A stretch of 54,374 nucleotides of DNA from F23-D06 sp045130275 (GTDB lineage: Bacteria; Bacteroidota; Bacteroidia; Bacteroidales; WCHB1-69). Position 1 is the stretch's first letter. Each line of letters begins with the position of its first letter. Positions 32,362-40,853 of this stretch are shown piece after piece. The position numbers were made by a program, and so were the translations under genes. The stretch covers positions 1-54,374 of the forward strand of contig JBGUPL010000009.1 of assembly GCA_045130275.1 (NCBI GenBank). Reading direction: 5' to 3'. The notes under the pieces are model-generated. The model did no database searches, was not told the DNA's origin, and saw only the letters and a list, made by a program, of their open reading frames with translations.

Positions 32362-33816
32362 ATGGAAACAGCGGGTACCTTGAAGGAAAAAACGGTTTTT
32401 GGCATGATGTGGAGTGCCGTGGGCAAGGTGGGGACGCTGACCATCAACTTTCTTTCCAACCTTGTGCTGGCACGGCTGCTGATGCCGGAGGACTTCGACT
32501 GCATCGGCATGCTGGCCATTTTCCTCGCTGTCTCCAACATCTTCATCCAAGGCGGTTTAGGGGCTGCCCTTATTCAGAAGAAAAACCCTACCAAGATGGA
32601 TTACTCGACCGTATTCTATTGGAATTTGGTGTTTTCCGTCGTTTTTTATCTCATATTATTTGTTATAGCGCCGTTTGTGGCTCGTTTCTATGAACTTCCG
32701 ATCCTCCAGCCCATGTTGCGGGTGCAGAGTTCTGTGCTTATCATCCAATCTTTCGCTATCGTGCAAATCACACAGCTCCAGAAGCGGATGAATTTCAGAG
32801 CGTTAGCCATCCGCAATATGGCTGCCGCGCTGGCGGGCACCCTCATCGCCATTCCGTTGGCACTTCGCGGCTACGGAGCTTGGAGTTTGGTGGCCTCCGC
32901 CATCACCGCCGCTATTGTCAACGTGCTGTTGCTCTGGATTTTGAGCGAATGGAGACCTTCGCTGGAATTCAGTTTCGCCTCATTGAAAGGCCTTTTCAGT
33001 TTCGGCGGTCTTATGCTCCTCTCCTCCTTAGCCGAAACCTTGTACGTCAACCTCCAGGGACTGATCATCGGAAAGAGATTTCCTGCCGGCAACCTCGGTT
33101 ACTACATGCAGGCAAAAAAATTGGAGGAAGTGCCTGTGACAGGACTCTCCTCCATTGTCAACGAGGTGACCTTTCCGGCATTCGCCACCCTGCAAGACGA
33201 TCCGAACCGACTCCTCGAAGGGGTACGCAAAAGCACAAAAGCGCTTGTTTTTCTCAATTTTCCAATGATGATCCTCTTGATAATCATTGCTTTGCCTCTC
33301 ATCACACTTTTGTACGGAGCCAAATGGGAAACATCGGTGCCCTATTTCCAAATCCTTTGTATCTCTGGCTTGATATATACCATTAACACCCTCAACACTA
33401 ACGTAATCAAAGCGTTAGGTAAAGGAAAAATCTACTTCCTCATCCAAATAATCAAACGGATCATCGGCATCGCCATGATTTTCACTGGCATGACATTCGG
33501 CATTTATGGTCTGCTGTGGGCCGTTGCTGGAGTATCATATATCAGCTTTATAATCAACGCGATAGTCAACAAAAAGCTGATTAACTATGGGATAATGAGT
33601 CAGTTACGTGACATTATTCCTTGTTTGTTAGCTGCTTTGGTGGCCGGTGCCATCACGTATGCGTTGAGAAATCTCCTGCCTATACATATTTATATTATTA
33701 TGCTCATCCAAATCATTGTTTATGCTCTTGTCTATATCCTTTTAGCTAAATTATTGAAAATCGAAGGATTACAAACCTATATCACCACCCTTTCCAAGTT
33801 ATTTCACCGAAAATAA
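32362..33816 (+). CDS. Polysaccharide flippase (Wzx/MOP family)
   Basis: 484 residues, about 12-14 predicted membrane helices. N-terminus TLKEKTVFGMMWSAVGKVGTLTINFLSNLVLARLLMPEDF is typical of the lipopolysaccharide biosynthesis branch of the MOP superfamily. Wzx moves lipid-linked O-unit or capsule repeats across the inner membrane. Length and layout are complete. First committed polysaccharide gene; 11 nt before the next. Confidence 0.88.
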   Translation: METAGTLKEKTVFGMMWSAVGKVGTLTINFLSNLVLARLLMPEDFDCIGMLAIFLAVSNIFIQGGLGAALIQKKNPTKMDYSTVFYWNLVFSVVFYLILFVIAPFVARFYELPILQPMLRVQSSVLIIQSFAIVQITQLQKRMNFRALAIRNMAAALAGTLIAIPLALRGYGAWSLVASAITAAIVNVLLLWILSEWRPSLEFSFASLKGLFSFGGLMLLSSLAETLYVNLQGLIIGKRFPAGNLGYYMQAKKLEEVPVTGLSSIVNEVTFPAFATLQDDPNRLLEGVRKSTKALVFLNFPMMILLIIIALPLITLLYGAKWETSVPYFQILCISGLIYTINTLNTNVIKALGKGKIYFLIQIIKRIIGIAMIFTGMTFGIYGLLWAVAGVSYISFIINAIVNKKLINYGIMSQLRDIIPCLLAALVAGAITYALRNLLPIHIYIIMLIQIIVYALVYILLAKLLKIEGLQTYITTLSKLFHRK

Positions 33817-33827
33817 TATCCAAAAAT

Positions 33828-34718
33828 ATGCAAATACGCTCTAATCCGAATATTTGGTTTCGATATCTTTTGACGACCATTTCGCCAAGATACACCATCA
33901 ATTTACTGTTCAAGTTGTGCCATCACCGCAAACCCGACCTGAACAATCCTCAAACGCTGGATGAGAAAATCCAATGGATGAAATTGAATTATTACAAGGA
34001 CAATGCCTTGGTAAAACAGTGCGCCGACAAATGGACGGTTCGCAATTATGTGGCAGACAATGGATTAAGTGATATCTTGACAGACGTTATTGCAACCTAT
34101 CATCATCCGGAGGAGATTGATTGGGATGCCCTCCCCGACAAGTTTGTGCTGAAATGGAACTTCGGGAACGGCGGCAATGTGATCTGTACCGACAAAAGCC
34201 GTTTGAACAAAGAGGCTGCAATTCAGGATCTGAAACGTTTTCAGAAACTCAAATTCCATCTCCTGGCTGCTGAACCGCAGTACGACATCGCTGAAAAGGT
34301 GCTGATATGTGAAAAATTCATCGAACCAGAACATGGTAATCTGCCTGTGGACTACAAATTATACTGTTTTAATGGTGAAGCCAAATATGTGCTCTGTTGT
34401 ATTGGGCGAAAAGAAGGTCATAAACCTGCATTCTATTTCTTCGACCGCGATTGGCAACTGCAACGGCTTAACCGTCAGGGGAAAGAAGCTCCAGAAGGGT
34501 TCACCGTTCCCAAACCCGATGGCATCAACAAGCTTTTCGAATACGCTGAGAGGCTCTCCAAACCGTTCCCGTTTGTGCGTGCCGACTTCTACCTCGAACA
34601 CGGCAAGGCTTGGTTTGGCGAACTGACCTTCACGCCTGCCGGTGGTTTCGATTACGGACGACTTCCCGAAAGCGACCTGCTCTTCGGCAGCATGGTGCAG
34701 CTTCCTGATAAACTTTGA
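33828..34718 (+). CDS. TupA-like ATP-grasp protein of the polysaccharide cluster
   Basis: 296 residues. The pattern LDEKIQWMKLNYYKDNALVKQCADKWTVRNYV, VLKWNFGNGGNVICTDKS, EKFIEPEHGNLPVDYKLYCFNGEAKYV, then VRADFYLEHGKAWFGELTFTPAGGF matches the TupA-type ATP-grasp family found in teichuronopeptide and many O-antigen loci. The last motif carries the metal-binding Glu of ATP-grasp enzymes. It probably attaches an amino acid or other carboxylate to a sugar or glycan unit; the substrate is unknown. No membrane helix. Confidence 0.8.
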   Translation: MQIRSNPNIWFRYLLTTISPRYTINLLFKLCHHRKPDLNNPQTLDEKIQWMKLNYYKDNALVKQCADKWTVRNYVADNGLSDILTDVIATYHHPEEIDWDALPDKFVLKWNFGNGGNVICTDKSRLNKEAAIQDLKRFQKLKFHLLAAEPQYDIAEKVLICEKFIEPEHGNLPVDYKLYCFNGEAKYVLCCIGRKEGHKPAFYFFDRDWQLQRLNRQGKEAPEGFTVPKPDGINKLFEYAERLSKPFPFVRADFYLEHGKAWFGELTFTPAGGFDYGRLPESDLLFGSMVQLPDKL

Positions 34719-34741
34719 CTTTCGACTTTAAATCTAAAACA

Positions 34742-37012
34742 ATGAAAAAACAACGAATCGCCAAAATACTGGTTATCACAATATTGTGTTTATCCACGCT
34801 GATGTTCTTGCCGTGGGTCTATATGACTTCAGCCTATTACATCGCCCGTTATCTGATTATGGCGATGACCTTTGTGGCTTTTGTCCTTACGTTTTCTTTA
34901 ACCCGATTTATGGCCATTCGTTTTGTGCGGCTACTACTGCTTACCATCGCTTGCGCGACGTTATGCATGTTGTGCGTGCCCGTTGTGTACTTGTCCGACA
35001 TCTCACAGTTGGTGGTGGTATTGGTCACAGTCGCCATTGGCGCAGGTCTGCAGTGGGAGGAACGTGAGTGGGCGGAAGTCAGCTACTACTACACTTTGTT
35101 AATGGTCACCGTGACGATATGTAATTGCCTCTTCTATGCAGGAGGTCTGTATATCCCTGAGTACTATATGTTTAATGAAGGAAAGAATCAAGTGGGAGCT
35201 ATGGTGGCCATTGGTGCGACAGCTTGTTTCTATTTCGGGATGAAACGCAAAGAGATGCGCACAGCGTTTTGGGTGATCAGCTTCCTTGCTCTGCTTTCCA
35301 TTGTTCTGATTCGTGCTCGGTCCGACTGTTTTGCCTTGATAGCCTGCATGTTATTAATCGTTGTAAAGGAAGCAGACTTTCATCTGAAATGGAGTGTGAA
35401 AACGGTGTTGACCATCATCGCCATCATTCTGATTGGCATAATTATCTACACCGGGTTTGTGAGTGACGAGCTGCACACTTTCATGTATGGTGGCAAAAGT
35501 GCAGACAACCTCAACGACATCACCTCTCGGCGATGGACCCGTAACCAACGCGGAATCGAAATTCTACGTCACCATCCGACGCCTGAGGATGTGAAGAATC
35601 CGATGAAGATCCCTTTCATCCACAACTACCCGTTGCTCAGACTAGTACGGTACCGACTATTTTCTTTGCCATTGCTTGGATTCTACATCTACTTTGGCTT
35701 AAGCACTTTGATCGAAATTTTCAAGTCCAGGAAATCCCAAATCCGGCAAGTGGGGTGGATTGTTTGTTGCATCCCGCTGCTTATCAGTTTCGCAGAACCC
35801 AATTTCCCCTACGGTCCGGGCTTGGTCCAGTTGCTGGCTTTTCTGTTGTTAGGATTCTCGTTACGCCCTGATAATCCGCCAAAAGATCCCGTTGAGGGTA
35901 ACGCAGTGTTGCACATCAGCAACGATTTCACGAACAGCAAAGTACATCGAAATTTATACAAAGAGCTGGATTCCAATGGGTTAAATCAGATAGTTTTTGT
36001 GCCACTTCGCAAGGAGGCACCTGAAGACAACCGTTTTGAAGGGCAGAACACGCACTTTGTCTTTGCACACATCCTGAGACGCATCCACCGTTTGTTTTTC
36101 TTCCATAAAATTGAGCGAACGGTTCGCGAGATGGAGAAAACCGTTGAATTGGGTAAAGTCGGTTGCATTCACGCCACCAATTTGTTCAGCGACGGTATGG
36201 TGGCTTTGGAATTACACCGCAAATACGGAATTCCTTATGTGGTGGCGGTCCGCAACAGCGATGTAAACATATTCCTGCGTTTTATGCCGCATTTGTGGTG
36301 GGTGCATCGCGCGGTGCTGGAATCTGCCCGACATGTGGTATTCATCACACCCGCACTGCGTCAGCGGCTGTTGAAACACCCAACATTATTGGGAATGCGT
36401 GATGAAGTGGCCACCAAATCTGTTTTGATTCCGAACGGCATCAACGCATTTTGGATTAACAACTTACAAACTAAAACCAACGATGCAGCGCCGCATCACG
36501 TATTGTATGCCGGTAATTTCACCCGGAATAAAAATATTCCACGACTTGTCCGTGCCCTGCAATCGTTGCGGACAACCTTCCCTGATCTTCATTTGGATGT
36601 GGCCGGCGGCGGCGGAAACGACCAAAAGCGTGTCCTAGCGTTGATACACCAAAACGCCGACTGGATCACTTACCACGGCAAAATCACCGATTTGGAGACA
36701 ATGAAATCGCTGTATCGGGCCAATCGTATTTTTGCAATGCCTTCGAAATCAGAAACTTTCGGACTTGTTTACGTAGAAGCCTTGTCACAAGGACTGTCTG
36801 TGCTGTGGAGCCGTGGCGAAGCAATCGACGGAATGTTTTCTACCCCTATCGGAGAAAGTGTGAATCCCACGCAAGTCCAAGACATTGTGAAAGCACTGCA
36901 CCGGATGATGGATCATCCTGAGAACTACAAAACGCCCTCCGAAGAAGTTTTTAAATTATTCCGTTGGCCCGATATCGCCCAACAATACAAAGTCCTCTAT
37001 CAAACACATTAA
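34742..37012 (+). CDS. Fused O-antigen polymerase-like membrane domain and GT4 glycosyltransferase
   Basis: 756 residues from ATG 34742; the longer frame overlaps the previous gene. Residues 1 to about 380 hold roughly ten membrane helices with an O-antigen-ligase/polymerase-like loop region (large loop around residues 245-320). From about residue 385 the sequence is soluble and becomes a GT-B glycosyltransferase of GT4 type: VLHISNDFTNSKVHRNLY, RNSDVNIFLRF, PNGINAFWINN, VLYAGNFTRNKNIPRLVRAL, and MPSKSETFGLVYVEALSQGLSV with the expected EX7E-type region. These two functions are usually separate proteins. No frameshift or internal stop is needed, so the fusion is real in this sequence. Probably polymerises and extends the same glycan. 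Confidence 0.75.
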   Translation: MKKQRIAKILVITILCLSTLMFLPWVYMTSAYYIARYLIMAMTFVAFVLTFSLTRFMAIRFVRLLLLTIACATLCMLCVPVVYLSDISQLVVVLVTVAIGAGLQWEEREWAEVSYYYTLLMVTVTICNCLFYAGGLYIPEYYMFNEGKNQVGAMVAIGATACFYFGMKRKEMRTAFWVISFLALLSIVLIRARSDCFALIACMLLIVVKEADFHLKWSVKTVLTIIAIILIGIIIYTGFVSDELHTFMYGGKSADNLNDITSRRWTRNQRGIEILRHHPTPEDVKNPMKIPFIHNYPLLRLVRYRLFSLPLLGFYIYFGLSTLIEIFKSRKSQIRQVGWIVCCIPLLISFAEPNFPYGPGLVQLLAFLLLGFSLRPDNPPKDPVEGNAVLHISNDFTNSKVHRNLYKELDSNGLNQIVFVPLRKEAPEDNRFEGQNTHFVFAHILRRIHRLFFFHKIERTVREMEKTVELGKVGCIHATNLFSDGMVALELHRKYGIPYVVAVRNSDVNIFLRFMPHLWWVHRAVLESARHVVFITPALRQRLLKHPTLLGMRDEVATKSVLIPNGINAFWINNLQTKTNDAAPHHVLYAGNFTRNKNIPRLVRALQSLRTTFPDLHLDVAGGGGNDQKRVLALIHQNADWITYHGKITDLETMKSLYRANRIFAMPSKSETFGLVYVEALSQGLSVLWSRGEAIDGMFSTPIGESVNPTQVQDIVKALHRMMDHPENYKTPSEEVFKLFRWPDIAQQYKVLYQTH

Positions 37013-37034
37013 ACATTAACCCTTAAACCATAAG
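37008..37034. repeat. Heptamer array (ATTAAAC type) overlapping the fusion-gene stop
   Basis: Units ATTAAAC, ATTAACC, CTTAAAC and a degenerate CATAAGT fill the whole gap between the stop (37010-37012) and the ATG at 37039. Confidence 0.6.
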
Positions 37035-37038
37035 TCCA

Positions 37039-38040
37039 ATGTTATCTGTTATTTGTCCCATATATAACGAAGAAAAGTACATTGAGGAGTGCATACTGTC
37101 CGTGGTGGCGCAGGATTATCCTAAAGACGACTTGGAAGTACTTTTTGTGGACGGGCAGAGCAGTGACCGTACGCGCGACATCATCGCAGAATATGCCAGG
37201 CAATATCCGTTCATACAGTTGTTGGACAATCCCCGACGCATCGCGCCGGCAGGTCTGAACATCGGAATCCGGGCCGCACATGGCGATGTTATCCTCCGAT
37301 TGGACGCGCACTCCAAGTACCCGAACGACTACTTTTCTGTATTAGTCAGCAAGTTACGCAGCAGTGATGCCGATAACGTCGGCGGGGTTTGCAATACATT
37401 GCCCTCAAAAGACACATCGTTGTGTCGAGCCATCGCATCCGCAATGCGTTCACCCTTTGGAATGGGCAATTCGCATTTCCGCATCGGGACTGAACGGGAA
37501 ATGTGGGTTGACACAGTGCCTTTCGGTTGTTTCCGTCGGGATCTTTTTGACCGCATCGGTCTCTTCGACGAGGAGTTGATACGTAATCAAGACGATGAGT
37601 TTAACGGCAGAATCATTCGGAACGGTGGTCGGATTTTGCTGCTGCCGCAGGTTGTGGTGGATTATTTCGCCCGGGATACCATCGGTAAGACTTCCAAGAT
37701 GTTTTACCAATACGGGTTATTCAAACCTTTGGTTAACAAGAAATTACAAAAACCAACAACCCTCCGGCAATTTTTTCCGCCGCTTTTCTTTGCGGGAATC
37801 ATTACAGGAGGGGTGCTCTGCTTCTTTTCACCAGTGATTAGATGGATATATTTCGGAGTACTAATACTTTACATAATCGCTGGACTCCTTTTCGGCCTAA
37901 AAAAGCCCTACCGCTGGGACGATCTCTTATGGATGCCGATTATCTTTGCAACCATCCACCTCAGCTATGGATGCGGTTATTGGATTGGAATCTTCAAAAT
38001 GCTATTTCGCGAAGAGATAACAGCAAAATCCAACCATTGA
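37039..38040 (+). CDS. GT2 family glycosyltransferase with C-terminal membrane helices
   Basis: 333 residues. GT-A fold: MLSVICPIYNEEKYIEECILSVVAQDYPKDDLEVLFVDGQSSDRT, ILRLDAHSKYP (DXD-like), and IRNQDDEFNGRIIRNGGRI. Two membrane helices follow (about 255-305). The SuccA/ExoA type of succinoglycan transferase is the closest pattern I recognise. Last gene of the cluster before a gene on the other strand; no terminator obvious between the two convergent stops, which are 2 nt apart. Confidence 0.85.
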   Translation: MLSVICPIYNEEKYIEECILSVVAQDYPKDDLEVLFVDGQSSDRTRDIIAEYARQYPFIQLLDNPRRIAPAGLNIGIRAAHGDVILRLDAHSKYPNDYFSVLVSKLRSSDADNVGGVCNTLPSKDTSLCRAIASAMRSPFGMGNSHFRIGTEREMWVDTVPFGCFRRDLFDRIGLFDEELIRNQDDEFNGRIIRNGGRILLLPQVVVDYFARDTIGKTSKMFYQYGLFKPLVNKKLQKPTTLRQFFPPLFFAGIITGGVLCFFSPVIRWIYFGVLILYIIAGLLFGLKKPYRWDDLLWMPIIFATIHLSYGCGYWIGIFKMLFREEITAKSNH

Positions 38041-38042
38041 AA

Positions 38043-38600
38043 TTAGAACGTGTAACCAATTTTGGCCTCTATACCTCCATTGAATCCATTTTCTCCGGGA
38101 AATGTTCTGAAAAAGAAACCGCCGCTGAAAGAGAGCGCCTTCACACGGAAACCGCCGGCGATTGTTGCATACAGTCCCACTGCTCTTTTGTTTTGGGTCT
38201 CCCATCTGGTTGACTCATAACCATATTGATTCATATAGGGGACCAGGACATCCTCATCCCAAAAATGGAAACCCAAGCCAGCAGCCACGTTGATGAGCGG
38301 TTTCAACTTCTTGCCACGGTCAAAGTAGTGACGGTAGTTCAAGAAAAGAGGAACCTCCTGAAATGTGGCCGTGTTAAGCCCATAACCAACACCCAAGCCC
38401 ACGGCATCATTCCCCTTGATGGCGATACCATTGATGAACACACCCGTCCAACCTACATGACGGCCTACGAAGAATCCGTATTCATTGATGAAATTGTACG
38501 TAATCTTTTTGTCCTGCTGCTCCTGGGCGGAAAGGGATCCTAAACCGCAAAAGATAGCGAAGCATATCACTACTAACGTTTTTAAAACACTGTTATTCAT
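38043..38600 (-). CDS. Small outer-membrane beta-barrel-like protein
   Basis: 185 residues. Signal peptide MNNSVLKTLVVICFAIFCGLGSLSAQ, then amphipathic strands with Gly/aromatic alternation (FFVGRHVGWTGVFINGIAIKGNDAVGLGVGYG, LFLNYRHYF, INVAAGLGFHFW, GLYATIAGGFRVKALSFSGGFFFRTF), ending GGIEAKIGYTF, a typical barrel end. Family not identified. Its promoter (38637-38644) is divergent from that of the TonB receptor, so the two are neighbours but independently read. Confidence 0.75.
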   Translation of the reverse strand: MNNSVLKTLVVICFAIFCGLGSLSAQEQQDKKITYNFINEYGFFVGRHVGWTGVFINGIAIKGNDAVGLGVGYGLNTATFQEVPLFLNYRHYFDRGKKLKPLINVAAGLGFHFWDEDVLVPYMNQYGYESTRWETQNKRAVGLYATIAGGFRVKALSFSGGFFFRTFPGENGFNGGIEAKIGYTF

Positions 38601-38636
38601 ATTCTTACTGTTTTAAGGTGATAATAAACAATCGTG

Positions 38637-38644
38637 CAAAAATA
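38637..38644 (-). promoter_or_regulatory. -7 promoter box (TATTTTTG on minus strand)
   Basis: CAAAAATA on the plus strand, reading toward the beta-barrel gene with a leader of about 30 nt. Confidence 0.65.
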
Positions 38645-38670
38645 CATTTTTTTCAAAACTGGAAAAATCT

Positions 38671-38678
38671 TACCTTTG
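38671..38678 (+). promoter_or_regulatory. -7 promoter box (TACCTTTG) of the TonB receptor gene
   Basis: TACCTTTG lies 15 nt before ATG 38694, a short leader. Confidence 0.7.
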
Positions 38679-38693
38679 CACCTTGATTTTTAA

Positions 38694-40748
38694 ATGAAAA
38701 AACGTCTGAAAATACCATTTTTGCTGTCCGTTTTGCTGATAGGTTGCCTTTGCGCGCAGGCGCAGGGCGGACATGACAGCATACGCACGCAAAGAATAAG
38801 GGAAGTCAAAATCAATGCCGACGAACCCGAGAAAGTCTTCACAGGTCCTGCGGCCATTCAACAGATTTCCGCACAACAAATCAAGCAGCTACCTACCCTA
38901 CAACTCTCTGATGCTCTGAAATATATGTCGGGGGTGGTAGTACGCGACTACGGCGGCACCGGCGGCATGAAGACCGTCTCCGTGCGCGGCCTCGGCACCC
39001 AGCACACCGGCGTGGCATACGATGACATTGCCATCACAGACTGCCAGACTGGTCAAATCGACCTCGGCAAGCTCTCCCTCGAAAACGTCGCCTCACTCTC
39101 ACTGGTGGTCGGGCTGGATGACCGGATCTTCGTTCCCGCACGTCTTCATTCTTATAGCAGTCTCTTGAAAATCAACACTATAAATGCCATTCCTGAAAAA
39201 CCATTCAGTTTTCGCGTCGGGGGGACAATCGGGTTGTACGGACTTTACGGATTGCAGGCCGGCGTCACCCACAAGGTGCGCTCGAAAAAACGCGACGACC
39301 GGCTCTTTTTCTGGAACCTGTCGTCCGACGCCCTGCGTTCCAAAGGCGATTATCCCTACACTCTGCATTATGGCGGCGCTAACGACAGTATTTCGCATGA
39401 AATACGCAAAAACGCTGAGACAAGGACACTTAACACCGAGTTCAACGCCGTCTGGCAACTCGACCGGACGCAACGGCTCAATGTGAAGCTTTATTACTAT
39501 AACTCTGCGCGCGAACTGCCCTCCGCCACTATTTTTTACAACTCCGAATCGCATCAGAAACTTTGGAACCAAAACGCCTTCGGGCAGGTGCACTACCACA
39601 AATATTTCAACGGCAAATGGGCTTATCAGGCCAACGCGAAATTCAACTACGACTACACACGCTACTTCGACCCGGATTATCTGAACGCAGACGGTTTCTT
39701 AGACAATCGCTATCACCAGCACGAAAGTTATCTGTCTAATACCGTGATGTTTACACCGTTTTCGGAAAAAGATTCCCTAAAGCAGGTCCGAAAACTGCAA
39801 TTCGCATTGGCACAAGATATTTTTTATCAGCAAATGAAGGCCAATTCACTCGAATACGAGCATCCTGGGCGGTTCACCTCGCTCACCTCCCTCTCTGCAT
39901 TGTTGGAAGGATACCGCTGGAAACTCAACGCCAACCTGCTGCTCACCTATGTCAATAATATCATAGCGGAAAATCCAGACATACAAGACTACACCCATCT
40001 TTCCCCTGCCGTTGGCGGCTCCGTGGACTTGGCAAAAACCCTGCACTTGCGCTTTTTCTACAAGAACATCTTCCGGATGCCGACCTTCAACGACCTGTTC
40101 TACCGCGAAGTGGGCAACGTGAACCTCAACCCCGAGAAAACGCACCAGTGGAACCTCGGACTGGCATTGAAGGAAGCGCATATTGCGGCCGGGCGAGTCA
40201 CCGTCTCCACCACGCTGGACGGATACTTTAACATCGTGAAAGACAAGATTGTGGCGTTTCCGCGGTACAACCTCTTCTCCTGGACGATGCTGAACTACGG
40301 CAAAGTGTATGTGGCGGGCGCGGAATTGAACACATTCTGGCAGTACCGCATCAGCAGCAAGTACATTCTGAGGCTGAACGGCAACGTCACCTACCAGAAG
40401 GCCATTGACCGCACTGACTCGACGAGTAAAACTTACAACCACCAAATCCCATACACGCCTTTATGGTCGGGATCGGCGAGTCTGAGTCTGCAAATGCCCT
40501 GGATCACGGTCTCTTACGCACTCATCGGCTGCGATAAACGGTACGCCCTCTCGCAGAATATCCCAGCAAACGAAGTGTCGGGATATGTGGACCAAAGCAT
40601 CACGCTGAGCCACGATTTCGACTTCCGCAAATCCACCCTCGGCCTCAAACTCGAACTGCTCAACATCGCCAACAAACACTACGAAATCATCCGCAACTAC
40701 CCAATGCAAGGCTTCGGTCTCCGCTTCAAGATCGTGTTTAGCTGTTAG
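38694..40748 (+). CDS. TonB-dependent outer-membrane receptor
   Basis: 684 residues. Signal peptide MKKRLKIPFLLSVLLIGCLCAQAQ, then directly the plug domain (ISAQQIKQLPTLQLSDALKYMSGVVVRDYGGTGGMKTVSVRGLGTQHTGVAYD) and a 22-strand-type barrel ending MQGFGLRFKIVFS. There is no carboxypeptidase-regulatory N-terminal domain and no adjacent SusD, so it is a BtuB-type receptor for a cofactor, metal complex or siderophore rather than a glycan importer. Substrate unknown. The final Ser-Cys and TAG are encoded by the first units of a heptamer array, showing that the array has grown into the gene end. Confidence 0.88.
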   Translation: MKKRLKIPFLLSVLLIGCLCAQAQGGHDSIRTQRIREVKINADEPEKVFTGPAAIQQISAQQIKQLPTLQLSDALKYMSGVVVRDYGGTGGMKTVSVRGLGTQHTGVAYDDIAITDCQTGQIDLGKLSLENVASLSLVVGLDDRIFVPARLHSYSSLLKINTINAIPEKPFSFRVGGTIGLYGLYGLQAGVTHKVRSKKRDDRLFFWNLSSDALRSKGDYPYTLHYGGANDSISHEIRKNAETRTLNTEFNAVWQLDRTQRLNVKLYYYNSARELPSATIFYNSESHQKLWNQNAFGQVHYHKYFNGKWAYQANAKFNYDYTRYFDPDYLNADGFLDNRYHQHESYLSNTVMFTPFSEKDSLKQVRKLQFALAQDIFYQQMKANSLEYEHPGRFTSLTSLSALLEGYRWKLNANLLLTYVNNIIAENPDIQDYTHLSPAVGGSVDLAKTLHLRFFYKNIFRMPTFNDLFYREVGNVNLNPEKTHQWNLGLALKEAHIAAGRVTVSTTLDGYFNIVKDKIVAFPRYNLFSWTMLNYGKVYVAGAELNTFWQYRISSKYILRLNGNVTYQKAIDRTDSTSKTYNHQIPYTPLWSGSASLSLQMPWITVSYALIGCDKRYALSQNIPANEVSGYVDQSITLSHDFDFRKSTLGLKLELLNIANKHYEIIRNYPMQGFGLRFKIVFSC

Positions 40749-40817
40749 CTGTTGGCTGTTGGCGCACTTTTGCTGAAAGCAAAAAAAGCCAAAAGCTAAA
40801 AGCTAAAAGCTAATAGC
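40738..40817. repeat. Inverted heptamer arrays after the TonB receptor gene
   Basis: Left: TTAGCTG, TTAGCTG, TTGGCTG, TTGGCGC (40738-40765). Right: AGCCAAA, AGCTAAA, AGCTAAA, AGCTAAT (40787-40814). They pair as a long imperfect hairpin, and the left part contains the receptor stop codon. Confidence 0.8.
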
Positions 40818-40827
40818 AAAAAAAATG

Positions 40828-40835
40828 TACCTTTG
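40828..40835 (+). promoter_or_regulatory. -7 promoter box (TACCTTTG)
   Basis: TACCTTTG lies 19 nt before the Fe-S protein ATG at 40854, directly after the inverted array. Confidence 0.7.
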
Positions 40836-40853
40836 CACCCAAAATAAACGAGT

